A stretch of 35,766 nucleotides of DNA from DASVTR01 sp033855775 (lineage in GTDB: Bacteria > Acidobacteriota > Blastocatellia > Pyrinomonadales > Pyrinomonadaceae). Below are positions 1-8,191 of this stretch, piece by piece. The stretch spans positions 1 through 35,766 of the forward strand of contig JAWVFT010000121.1 in the NCBI GenBank assembly GCA_033855775.1, written 5' to 3'. Under the pieces are notes generated by a model. The model was not told where the DNA came from, made no database searches, and was given only the letters and a program-made list of their open reading frames with translations. The translations under genes and the position numbers were made by a program. Every line of letters starts with the position of its first letter. Positions within the stretch are counted from its first letter, which is position 1.

Positions 1-886
1 TGGCCAGAGCTTCATTGAACGAGAGGCCGTTCGCCGCCTTAATCTGTTCGATGACCAGATAACTTTCAGCCGCGCCGTCGAGCACGATGCGCAGGTTAAA
101 CTCCTTCGCCACGCGCAAGGCCGACAGAATATCTCCGGCGCGTTGGGCCGTCACCAGCAGCGGCGTCTCGCCCTTGAGCGCTCGCCCCAATGCTTCCATG
201 TGCAGGTCGCGCGCGGGCCGCTTGTCTTCGGGGCCGCTCTGTTTCGCTTGATACTCTCTGGCCCGCAACAACTCCGCGCGCAGCATCGCCACCATCTTCG
301 AGCGCGTCCCCGGCGACTTGCCTTGCGGGGCGAGCGCGCTGGCGCCGAGTGTGGAGGCAATCATCGCCGACGGATTCAGCACGGCGCGCGTGTCGTCAGC
401 GTCGCCCTGCGTTTTGATAATCATCGTCTGGCCGGAGATGAGCGCGCCGGGAGCGTGGCCCGTGTGAATGGTCGTGACGCCGAAGCTTCTGAGATATTCG
501 ACTAAACGCTCGCGCGGATTGTAGGCATCAACGGCGCGCAGTTCCGGCTGCAAAGGGGCGGAGCGTTCCAGTTGATCCTGGTCTTGCGGCTGGTTCAAGT
601 AGCCCGCGAGGCCGACGACCGTGTGCGCGTCAATCAGTCCCGGCGTGACGACGCGGGCCGTCAAGATTTTATAGCCCGCCGGAATTTTCAACTGGCTCGC
701 AGGCCCGACCTTTTCAATCTTGCCGTCACGAATCAGGACTACGCCGTCCTTAATCTCCGGCCCGGCCATCGTGTGCAAAGTCTCCGCGCGCACGGCCAAC
801 TGCTGCGCCGCCGCGTTCGACGCAACAGCAACGAACAGCATCATCAGGAGCAACGCTTTCATGAAGACGTGTGTGCCGTTCATCAT
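1..886 (-). CDS. Secreted amidohydrolase-like protein, degenerate metal site, 3' end outside window
   Basis: The reading frame is open from 886 to the window edge (about 295 codons), so the C-terminus is missing. The N-terminus has a hydrophobic signal peptide ending in NAAAQQ. The fold is that of the imidazolonepropionase/dipeptidase-like amidohydrolases (a beta-sandwich strand region, then the GLIDAH entry to the TIM barrel), and it aligns along its length with the upstream neighbour. The metal ligands are gone: the HxH pair reads H-T-V (GLIDAHTVVG), the HTH segment reads T-A-Q, and the HH pair reads L-D-G. It is therefore probably catalytically dead or altered. Its ATG overlaps the neighbour's TGA by four bases, so translation is likely coupled. 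An alternative ATG at 862 would still leave a signal peptide. The amidohydrolase relationship is clear; the role is not known. Confidence 0.85.
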   Translation of the reverse strand, partial: MMNGTHVFMKALLLMMLFVAVASNAAAQQLAVRAETLHTMAGPEIKDGVVLIRDGKIEKVGPASQLKIPAGYKILTARVVTPGLIDAHTVVGLAGYLNQPQDQDQLERSAPLQPELRAVDAYNPRERLVEYLRSFGVTTIHTGHAPGALISGQTMIIKTQGDADDTRAVLNPSAMIASTLGASALAPQGKSPGTRSKMVAMLRAELLRAREYQAKQSGPEDKRPARDLHMEALGRALKGETPLLVTAQRAGDILSALRVAKEFNLRIVLDGAAESYLVIEQIKAANGLSFNEALA

Positions 887-2190
887 TGGTCGTCCTCCTT
901 CTCTTCGTCTATGTGCGCCGCCTGGTCGCGGCCCGCGCCGTAGCCGCCGACGGCGTAGAGACGATCCTCCGGCTTGTTGCGGTCAAAGACACGCTCGCCC
1001 TCGACGTAGGTTTCCAATACCTTCGTGTAGACGCTCAAAGGGTCGCCGTTCAGGATGATGAAGTCTGCGTCTTTGCCGACCGAGAGCGAACCCGTGCGCT
1101 CCTGCAAGTCGAGCATTCGCGCGCCCGCTATCGTCATTGCTTCGAGAGCCTTCTCGCGCGGCATTCCGGCGCGCACGGCCAACGCCGCCTCGCGCAGGAA
1201 GAGACGCGAATCCGTGATGTAGTCGTCCGTGTGAAAGCCGACGAGGACGCCCGCGCGCTCAAGCGCTTCGGCGGTCTTAAACGAAGCGTCCATCGCTTCG
1301 AGTTTTCCGCCGGGGCTGTCAACGACGATGACGGAGGCGGCGGCCTTCGACTTCGCAATCTCGTCGGCCACCTTCCAGCCTTCCGAGACGTGATGCAGGA
1401 CAACGCGAAAGCCGAACTCGCGCGCGAGCCTCAAGACGGTCAGGATATCGTCGGCGCGGTGCGTGTGAAAATGGACTGTGCGCTTGCCGTCCAGAACTTC
1501 CGTCAGGGCTTCCAAGCCTAAGTCGCGCGGCGGCAATTTTGTTGCGTCGCCCTTCGCGCGCCGAACCTTCTCGCGGTACTCCTGCGCCTTCGTCAACTGC
1601 TCGCGCATGAGCGCTGCGGATTTAGAGCGCGTCCCCGGAAACGGCGGCGGGCCGATGGGGTTCGTGCCGTTCGCCATCTTCATGCCGCCCATAATGCTGC
1701 CCTGCGCGTCCTTGATTAAGAGGTCGTCAATCGTCTCTCCGTTTCTCAACTTCAGGTAGAGCGTCTGCCCGCTCAGCAAGTGGCCCGAACCGGGCATGAC
1801 GTTGACGGTCGTGATGCCTCCGGCCCGCGCTCGCTTCAAGCTCGTGTCGCGCGCGTTGAAGGAATCGAGCAGCCGCACGTCCGGCTGAATCGGCGAAGAG
1901 CTATCGCCGCCCGAGCCGCCGCCGATGTGGCTGTGCGAGTCAATCAGTCCCGGCATGATGACCATGCCGTTGACTTCATGGACGGACGCGCCCGCCGGAA
2001 TGTTGACTACGGCGCGCTCGCCAACGGCGACAATTTGGCCGCGCCGGACGACGAGCGTTCCGTTCTGGATGACGGGGCCGCTGACGGTAATAATCCGCGC
2101 TCCCGTGTAAGCCTGCGCCTGCTCCTGCGCGCTCGCTGGCAAGGCGGCGCACAACAACGCGCAGATGACGCCAATCAGCAGTTTCATCAA
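883..2190 (-). CDS. Secreted metal-dependent amidohydrolase (imidazolonepropionase-like)
   Basis: This is a 435-residue protein with a signal peptide (cleavage likely after PASA, residue 21), so it should act in the periplasm or outside the cell. It belongs to the metal-dependent amidohydrolase superfamily. The HxH pair is H86/H88 in GLIDSHSHIG, further histidines lie in HFHTH (241-245) and at H267-H268, and an H-T-D segment (321-323) supplies the likely catalytic Asp at the end of the barrel. The C-terminal GKDADFIILNGDPL segment is the usual closing beta-sandwich piece. Hydrolysis of a cyclic amide or peptide-like substrate is expected from the family, but the substrate cannot be read from the sequence. 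It overlaps the following, metal-site-defective paralogue by four bases, which suggests co-expression and perhaps a heteromeric complex. Confidence 0.9.
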   Translation of the reverse strand: MMKLLIGVICALLCAALPASAQEQAQAYTGARIITVSGPVIQNGTLVVRRGQIVAVGERAVVNIPAGASVHEVNGMVIMPGLIDSHSHIGGGSGGDSSSPIQPDVRLLDSFNARDTSLKRARAGGITTVNVMPGSGHLLSGQTLYLKLRNGETIDDLLIKDAQGSIMGGMKMANGTNPIGPPPFPGTRSKSAALMREQLTKAQEYREKVRRAKGDATKLPPRDLGLEALTEVLDGKRTVHFHTHRADDILTVLRLAREFGFRVVLHHVSEGWKVADEIAKSKAAASVIVVDSPGGKLEAMDASFKTAEALERAGVLVGFHTDDYITDSRLFLREAALAVRAGMPREKALEAMTIAGARMLDLQERTGSLSVGKDADFIILNGDPLSVYTKVLETYVEGERVFDRNKPEDRLYAVGGYGAGRDQAAHIDEEKEDDQ

Positions 2191-2304
2191 TCGCTCCTCT
2201 GTGTTTGAAAAGTTACGGCAGCCGATAAAAAGTTACGCGAGCTTATAACGGATTTCGCGGAGCCTGTCCATTAAAGCAACCCGGCACAGTCAACGACGAC
2301 TGCT

Positions 2305-2412
2305 AACGATGAAAGCGCGGCTCATCAAACTTTGTGCGCTCACATTTGAAGAGCCATATTTGAACATCTGAAGAGCCGCGCTTTCATCTTAAAGAGCCGC
2401 GCTTTCATCGTT
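2305..2412. repeat. 19-bp inverted repeat with an extra direct copy, in the PLC-amidohydrolase spacer
   Basis: The arm at 2305-2323 (AACGATGAAAGCGCGGCTC) is the exact reverse complement of 2394-2412. A second copy of 16 of these bases sits at 2373-2388. The element lies 3' of the phosphoesterase gene on the minus strand and 5' of the amidohydrolase gene, so it could act as a terminator or processing hairpin for the former. There is no obvious T-tract. Confidence 0.75.
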
Positions 2413-2464
2413 GGCCGCAGTCCTGCATCGTTGACAGCGGTTCCGCTGCCTGACGGGCTTCGCG

Positions 2465-4099
2465 CTAGCGAGTGGCGCGGCGGGTGGGGCGCACGCCCGC
2501 TTGTCCGGGCGGGCCAAACTGTTTCTGGTTGCGGCGTTCGATAAACTCGGAAGCCCCGCCCTGCGTGTCCGGCAGTTCGTCCGCGTATGTCTCTTCGCCT
2601 GCTGCGGCGGCGACGGCGGGCGCCGACTGCGTTTGATGATAGACGCCCACCAACTGCGATTTCTGGTCTTCGGTCAAAGGTTGATTGAGCGGGTGCGCCG
2701 GGTGGTCTTCGGAAACGGTAATCTTCGGCAGCGGCGCGCGGGGCAAAGTCTTCGGCGTGTCCGTGCGCGGCTTGTCTAGTTCGCCGAAGATGTGGTCGAA
2801 GGTGTTGGCGCTGGCGTCGCGTTTGGTCAGAAAGCTGTTGAGCTTGAACATCGCCTTGAGCGTCGCCAGCACGGAGGTGTGCTGGTAGCGCGTCGAGTCA
2901 ATCTTGCCCGCCTTGACCCACGGCGAGCAGATGACGGCAGGCACGCGCAGGCCAAGCCGGTCGAAGTTGAACTTCGGCGCGTAGGATGTCGGGTCGCCGG
3001 GAGCCGGAGAGTTGATGCCGTCCGGGTTGGGAATGTTCTGCGAGGGCGAGATAACGTGGTCGTAAAAGCCGCCGTGCTCGTCGTAGAGAACGATGAAGAC
3101 GGTCTTGGCCCACACGGCGTCGTTGCTGCGCAGGGCTTCGTAAACGTCGGCGATGAAGTTGTCGCCGTAGCGCGCGTCTTCCGGGGCGTGCTGCGAGTTG
3201 CCATGCCCGTCCTTCGCGTTGTTGTAGCGCGGGCAGATGAAGGAGTAGTGCGCGAGCGCGTTCTGCTGCACATCCGTCTTGAGGGCCGAGAATTTTTTGA
3301 AGTTGGGAGCCGAGCCGTTGATGCGCGAGAAGTTGGTCTTCACTTCGTTGAGGTCGAAGTCGTAGGTGGCCCATGTGCAGCCCGCGTCTTCGAGGCTGTT
3401 GTAGATGGTGGCGACGTTGAATTTGCGCGACCAGACATTGTAGCCGTAACCGGCGGAGGTGGCCGCGTGCATGTAGAGACGGTTGGGTTGCGTCGGGCCG
3501 GGGACTTCCGAATACCAGTTGTCGCAGACGCAGAAGGCGTCGGCCAGCGCGTTAATCGAAGGCAGGCGCACGGGCGCGAAGGCTTCCATCACGACGCGTA
3601 TGTCGGCGGGGTTGGGATTGGGAATCTTTTCCGAGAAGTTCAACTCGTTATAGTAATTTTTGACGAAGCCGTTGTTCTTCGCAGGGTGCTGCGAGTCGGG
3701 GCCGGTCGGGTTGTTGTAAATCTGGCTGTTGGTTCCCTTGATGGAATGCGAGGGGCCGTTCTTTCCGGCGAGGATGGGATAGGGAGCGCCGTTGCTGACG
3801 TAGTAAGCGGGGTTCACGTCCGACTCCGGCTTCGACGGGTCGAGCAGGTTAAACTCGTCGCCCTTCAGACCGTTGACGCCCTGACGATAGCCGAAGATGT
3901 GGTCGAAGGAACGATTCTCCAACATCAACACGACCACATGCTCGATGCGCGGCGCGAGCGGCGGCGGCTGTGGCTTTGGCTGTGGCTTCTTTTTGGACGC
4001 GGCGGCTTTAGCCTTGCCGCTCTGCTGCTTGGTCGGGGCGCTCGCCCGCGCGCTTTTTTTGCTGCCTGCGGTCGAGCCTTTTTTTGATTTAACGGCCAT
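2465..4099 (-). CDS. Phosphoesterase family protein (phospholipase C / acid phosphatase type)
   Basis: The 544-residue protein belongs to the bacterial phosphatidylcholine-phospholipase C/acid phosphatase family. The diagnostic catalytic motif ENRSFDH is at residues 61-67, directly after the strand IEHVVVLML, and a second family motif DEHGGFYDHV lies in the middle. Members cleave phosphoesters of phospholipids or other substrates. The N-terminus is unusual: residues 1-50 are rich in Lys, Ala, Ser and Pro, with no hydrophobic signal peptide or twin-arginine motif, although many relatives are exported by Tat. The protein may thus be cytoplasmic, use another route, or start elsewhere. The C-terminus (about 490-544) is also low-complexity. 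Substrate specificity is not predictable here. Confidence 0.88.
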   Translation of the reverse strand: MAVKSKKGSTAGSKKSARASAPTKQQSGKAKAAASKKKPQPKPQPPPLAPRIEHVVVLMLENRSFDHIFGYRQGVNGLKGDEFNLLDPSKPESDVNPAYYVSNGAPYPILAGKNGPSHSIKGTNSQIYNNPTGPDSQHPAKNNGFVKNYYNELNFSEKIPNPNPADIRVVMEAFAPVRLPSINALADAFCVCDNWYSEVPGPTQPNRLYMHAATSAGYGYNVWSRKFNVATIYNSLEDAGCTWATYDFDLNEVKTNFSRINGSAPNFKKFSALKTDVQQNALAHYSFICPRYNNAKDGHGNSQHAPEDARYGDNFIADVYEALRSNDAVWAKTVFIVLYDEHGGFYDHVISPSQNIPNPDGINSPAPGDPTSYAPKFNFDRLGLRVPAVICSPWVKAGKIDSTRYQHTSVLATLKAMFKLNSFLTKRDASANTFDHIFGELDKPRTDTPKTLPRAPLPKITVSEDHPAHPLNQPLTEDQKSQLVGVYHQTQSAPAVAAAAGEETYADELPDTQGGASEFIERRNQKQFGPPGQAGVRPTRRATR

Positions 4100-4278
4100 T
4101 GATGTGCTCCTCTTTGTGAATGGTCAAGACGAAGGCGAAGCGATGGCGCAGAGCCGCGCTTCCGTGAAGTCAAACCTGCTGGATAGTGGCGCTTGAGAAA
4201 GGTTGAGCGCGAGGCGGGAAGAAAGCATGATTGTCCCGCCGGAGAGCCGCCTGACGCGGACGCTGAACTGGATTCCCC

Positions 4279-4307
4279 TTGACGCTCTCGTGTAGCCAGA
4301 CTATCTT
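4279..4307 (+). promoter_or_regulatory. Candidate promoter of the decarboxylase gene
   Basis: A TTGACG -35-like hexamer at 4279-4284 and a TATCTT -10-like hexamer at 4302-4307 are separated by 17 bases, about 57 bases before the ATG. The -35 matches the vegetative consensus well and the -10 moderately. Confidence 0.4.
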
Positions 4308-4363
4308 CGCACACGTTCATCCCGCTCGCCAATATCAATTTTCGCGGAGTCTGAGAACCGGCT

Positions 4364-5779
4364 ATGTCATCGCAATCCACCCTTCAGCCAGCGTGGGCGA
4401 TTCCAGATTATCTGGAAGCTCACGAAGGACATTTGAGCATCAACGGCGTGGACGCGCTCTCGCTTGTCAAGGAGCACGATTCGCCGCTTTTCGTTTTTTC
4501 CGAGCCGCGCATTCGCTCGAACATCGAACGACTGACGCGCGCCGCCGAAACCATCGAGCGGCCCATTCATTTCTGCTACGCCTCGAAGGCCAACTCGAAC
4601 ATGGCCGTGCTGCGCAGCATGCTGGAAGCGGGCATTGACATCGAAGTCAACAGCGGCGGCGAACTCTACAAAGCTCTCCGCATCGGCTTCTTCCCCGAAC
4701 AGATTATCTTCAACGGCACGAGCAAAACGGACGCCGAGTTGGACGAAGCCGTCGGGGCCGGAATCTACTCCATCAACGTCGATTCGATTTACGAAATCGA
4801 GTTGGTCGAAGCCGCCGCGCGCCGCGCCGGGAAACGAGCGCGCATCGCTTTGCGCTTGACGCCGGAGATTGGCACGCGCTCGCATTTGGGGCTGCAAACC
4901 GCGCTGCTCACATCCAAGTTCGGCATCTCCTATTCCGAAGTCCTCGAAGCCTTTCGTCGCGGCCTGCAAAATCCCGAACTCATACAGGTCTGCGGCATAC
5001 ACATTCACGTCGGCTCGCAAACGCCGGATGTCGAACCGTTCGCCGCCGCCTTCAAGATGATGTGGGAACATCTCGTCGCGATTCATCAAGAGACGGGCCA
5101 CACGCTCGAACACATCAACCTCGGCGGCGGCATTCCGGTCAACTACCTGCGCGACCGCTCGCAGGCAGGCGAACTGCCCGAACACGAGCGCGACATGCTC
5201 GGCGCAGAGCTTGACCCGGAAGCCGTGCTCAAGGCAGCCATGAGCGCCGCGCGCGACTCGGCCCGCGCCGCCAACGCCGAACACCTCTTCGACCGCCTGA
5301 CCATCCTGCTCGAACCGGGCCGCAGCATCATCGCCGACGCGGGCTTGCTCCTGACCAACGTTCGCAACATCAAGCGACGCCCCGAAACCGGAGACACATG
5401 GCTCCTCACGGACGCGGGCTACAACCTGCTGCTCTCGATGAACAACTACAAGTGGTACTACCATCTCATCTCGGCCTCGCGCGCTAGCGCCGCACACGAG
5501 ACGGACTACAAAGTCGCGGGGCCGCTCTGCGATTCCGGCGATGTCTATTTCGACATTGAAAGAGGCGGGCGCTTGCCCGACTATCGCAAGCTACCGCCCG
5601 ACACTCTCCCCGGCGAAACCCTCGCCCTCCTTAACACCGGAGCCTACACGCTCTCGCAGATGTTCCCCTACAACGGTCGCCCCCTTCCCGCCGCCGTCAT
5701 GATTCGTGAAGGCGGCCAAGTCGATGTCATCCGCCAGCGCGACACGTACGAAGATTTAATCGCCAACGACGTTTGGTAA
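4364..5779 (+). CDS. lysA: PLP-dependent decarboxylase, diaminopimelate decarboxylase-like
   Basis: The 471-residue protein is a fold-type III (alanine racemase-like barrel) PLP enzyme of the ornithine/DAP/arginine decarboxylase family. K75 in the YASKAN motif is the PLP Schiff-base lysine. HIHVGS, the glycine loop NLGGGIP and LEPGRS bind the cofactor phosphate. C389 in GPLCDSGD is the reactive cysteine contributed across the dimer, and GAY near the end completes the substrate site. DAP decarboxylase converts meso-DAP to lysine; CDSGD and the overall layout favour this, but the protein is longer than typical LysA (about 420), with an extra helical stretch around 270-310, so another diamino acid is possible. 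An APC permease gene follows after 51 bases, which may indicate a linked substrate or product. The enzyme class is sure; the symbol is tentative. Confidence 0.8.
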   Translation: MSSQSTLQPAWAIPDYLEAHEGHLSINGVDALSLVKEHDSPLFVFSEPRIRSNIERLTRAAETIERPIHFCYASKANSNMAVLRSMLEAGIDIEVNSGGELYKALRIGFFPEQIIFNGTSKTDAELDEAVGAGIYSINVDSIYEIELVEAAARRAGKRARIALRLTPEIGTRSHLGLQTALLTSKFGISYSEVLEAFRRGLQNPELIQVCGIHIHVGSQTPDVEPFAAAFKMMWEHLVAIHQETGHTLEHINLGGGIPVNYLRDRSQAGELPEHERDMLGAELDPEAVLKAAMSAARDSARAANAEHLFDRLTILLEPGRSIIADAGLLLTNVRNIKRRPETGDTWLLTDAGYNLLLSMNNYKWYYHLISASRASAAHETDYKVAGPLCDSGDVYFDIERGGRLPDYRKLPPDTLPGETLALLNTGAYTLSQMFPYNGRPLPAAVMIREGGQVDVIRQRDTYEDLIANDVW

Positions 5780-5830
5780 ACTGTCTGACTTCCAACATCA
5801 AGCTCCGGCTTTAGACTTTGGACTTAGCTT

Positions 5831-7366
5831 ATGGCAACACCAGCACGCAGTAATATCACGCTGATTCGCGGCCTGACTTTGATTGCCGCCGCGTCCATCG
5901 TTATCGGCAATGTCATCGGCACGGGCGTCTTTTTGAAGACGCGTGTGATGACGTGCAACGTCGGGACGCCGGGGATGGTGATTGTGGTGTGGATTGCGGC
6001 GGGCGTGCTCAGTCTGGCGGGCGCGCTGACGTATGCGGAGTTGGCGGCGATGATGCCGCGCGCGGGCGGCGAGTATGTCTTCGTGCGCGAGGCTTACGGC
6101 CCGGCCCTCGGCTTTCTCTATGGCTGGATGCAGGTCTTCATCGCCAAGACCGGCTCGCAGGCTTCGGTCGCCGTCGCCCTCGCCATCTTTCTCAACGACC
6201 TGACGGGCGGCGCGCTCAACGCCGTCTTCTTCAAGACGACGCTGTTCGGGGCCGAGTATCAGCTTGGCATGTTGCAGGCGGTGGCCATCGCGGCCATCAT
6301 CATCGTCACGTTGATTAACTGCGCGACCGTCAAGGTCAGCGGCAACATCGCGGCCTTTCTGACGGTGATAAAAATCGCGCTTGTGTTGGGCGTCGGCGTC
6401 GGCGCGTTTCTGTTCTCGCGGACAGGCAGTTGGTCACACTTTGCGATGGCCAATGACGGCGGCATTTGTTCGGGCGTGAGCGACACGGCGCGCTACGGCA
6501 TCGCGGGCTTCGGGGCGGCGATGCTCGGCGCGCTGTGGGGCTACGACGGCTGGAACAACCTGACGCTCGTGGCGGGCGAAGTGAAAAATCCGCAGCGCAA
6601 TATTCCGCTCGCGTTGATTGGCGGGATGCTCATCATTATCTCGCTCTACGTCTTCGTCAACCTCGCTTACTTCTACGCGCTGGACCCGACGACCATCGCC
6701 AGCATCTCCGAGAAATCTTCCGTGGCCAGAGAAGTCGCGCAGACTTTTCTGGGGCCGGTCGCCGTCAGCCTGATTGCTGCCGCGCTTCTCTCTTCGTCCT
6801 TCGGAACGCTGCACACTTCGATTTTGACGGGCGCGCGAGTGCCTTACGCGATGTCGCGCGACCGTCTCTTCTTCCAGAACCTCGCGCGCCTCAGCCCGCG
6901 CACGCATGTCCCCATCGGCGCGCTTATCCTGCAAGGCATCTGGGCCTGCTTGCTGGCTCTCTCGGGGTCTTTCGACACGCTGACCGATTACGTCATCTTC
7001 GGCTCATGGATTTTCTACGGGCTGGTGACGGCCTCCGTCTTCATCTTCCGCCAACGGATGCCGAACGCCGAGCGGCCCTATCGCGCGTGGGGCTATCCGG
7101 TCGTGCCTGTGCTCTTTCTGTTGGTGACGGCGTTGTTGCTCTTCAACACCGTCTGGTCTGCGAAGGATGCCATCCTTGCGGCGATAAGTTTGTTGGGACA
7201 AGGGCAGTTCTTCAAAGGCATCTACGGGCTGGCGCGTGTTCCGCCGATTGCCGGAATCAGTTTGATACTGCTCGGCCTGCCCGTCTATTACTACTGGGCG
7301 CGTCACAACCGCGTGAACTATCAGGACGCGCCGCTCGCGGGCGACGACGAAGACGCTGAACGCTAA
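5831..7366 (+). CDS. APC-superfamily amino acid permease
   Basis: The 511-residue integral membrane protein has about 12 predicted hydrophobic segments. The first contains the APC signature IGNVIGTGVFL, in which the unwound glycine-rich stretch of TM1 binds the amino acid backbone. TM2 and the following loop read LTYAELAAMMPRAGGEYVF, typical of the L-amino-acid transporter/APC family. It should move amino acids across the inner membrane by proton symport or exchange; the substrate is unknown. It lies 51 bases behind the decarboxylase-like gene on the same strand and is probably cotranscribed with it, which raises the possibility of substrate uptake or product exchange for that enzyme. The C-terminus ends in a short acidic tail. 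Confidence 0.92.
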   Translation: MATPARSNITLIRGLTLIAAASIVIGNVIGTGVFLKTRVMTCNVGTPGMVIVVWIAAGVLSLAGALTYAELAAMMPRAGGEYVFVREAYGPALGFLYGWMQVFIAKTGSQASVAVALAIFLNDLTGGALNAVFFKTTLFGAEYQLGMLQAVAIAAIIIVTLINCATVKVSGNIAAFLTVIKIALVLGVGVGAFLFSRTGSWSHFAMANDGGICSGVSDTARYGIAGFGAAMLGALWGYDGWNNLTLVAGEVKNPQRNIPLALIGGMLIIISLYVFVNLAYFYALDPTTIASISEKSSVAREVAQTFLGPVAVSLIAAALLSSSFGTLHTSILTGARVPYAMSRDRLFFQNLARLSPRTHVPIGALILQGIWACLLALSGSFDTLTDYVIFGSWIFYGLVTASVFIFRQRMPNAERPYRAWGYPVVPVLFLLVTALLLFNTVWSAKDAILAAISLLGQGQFFKGIYGLARVPPIAGISLILLGLPVYYYWARHNRVNYQDAPLAGDDEDAER

Positions 7367-7650
7367 GCAGAGATGCTAAACGCCGGGCGTTACCGTGTCG
7401 CGCTTGCAGCGAGCGGCCGCGCGCTCGTTTGGTTGCGGCGGGCGCGTTTGAGAAATATTCTTGACTTGTGTCGAGACTTAGCGTAGAAGCAGTTCAGTTG
7501 ACTGCCAAGGCTTAAACGGGCAACGATCGGCCACCTCTGCCCCGTAATCTCTGACCATCGCGGAAGGGAGTTTCCCCAAATGAAGAGCCGCGTTACCGCG
7601 CGCGATTGTGGCCGGAGCAGCATCCGAACTCTTCCATTCTTAAACTAATT

Positions 7651-8016
7651 ATGGGCATCGAGCGCAGAAGGGCCGAACGCGTCAACGTCAATCTGGACGT
7701 GATATTCGAAGACCAGTCGCGCCAGCAGAAAGGCACCATCAGCGACATCAGCACGACCGGCTGCTTCATCCTCTCGCCGGGCGAAGCGACGCCGCGCCAA
7801 CTCATCACCGTCATCATTCAACTGCCCGGCGACAGGACGCTCAACTTCGCGGGCCACGTCGTCTACAACACGCCCGAAATCGGCTTCGCCATAGAGTTCG
7901 CAGACCTGCCCGCCAACGCGCTCAACTTTATCCAGAGACTGGTCGAACGCTTTCGCCAACCGCCCGCCGAGCCACTGCCCCCGCCCACCGGAGAAGCCTT
8001 GAAATCCGAGCTATGA
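7651..8016 (+). CDS. Single-domain PilZ protein
   Basis: This 121-residue protein is almost entirely a PilZ domain, the c-di-GMP-binding beta-barrel. The RxxxR motif is R6-R10 (RRAER) and the second ligand motif D/NxSxxG is D32-ISTTG-37. Both are intact, so it should bind cyclic di-GMP and act as a stand-alone effector in motility, surface or secretion control. I chose the ATG at 7651 because the domain begins there. An in-frame TTG at 7606 would add 15 residues without family similarity. No clear ribosome-binding site precedes either start. The gene has about 280 bases of non-coding DNA before it and faces the convergent murE gene, so no partner is suggested by context. Confidence 0.85.
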   Translation: MGIERRRAERVNVNLDVIFEDQSRQQKGTISDISTTGCFILSPGEATPRQLITVIIQLPGDRTLNFAGHVVYNTPEIGFAIEFADLPANALNFIQRLVERFRQPPAEPLPPPTGEALKSEL

Positions 8017-8191
8017 ACTGAAGAGCTTAACTGCCCCGTCCATGATGACCACAAAGCGTCTGCGCCTGACATCCGACACATGGCAGCCGACATCTGCCAG
8101 TCGAACTCTGACGCCTGACGCTCGACCTTTGGCGACTGACATACGACGCTCTTCATCCATTCATCCATTCATCTAAACAATAGCTCTTGCT

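Noticed and set aside
2792..4087. A 431-codon open frame on the plus strand opposite the phosphoesterase gene
   Set aside because: It is a shadow produced by GC-rich codon bias. The product is Val/Arg-rich, with no domain, and the opposite strand encodes a complete known enzyme.
4367..5497. A 376-codon open frame on the minus strand opposite the decarboxylase gene
   Set aside because: It is an antisense shadow with no family features; the plus strand has all PLP-enzyme motifs.
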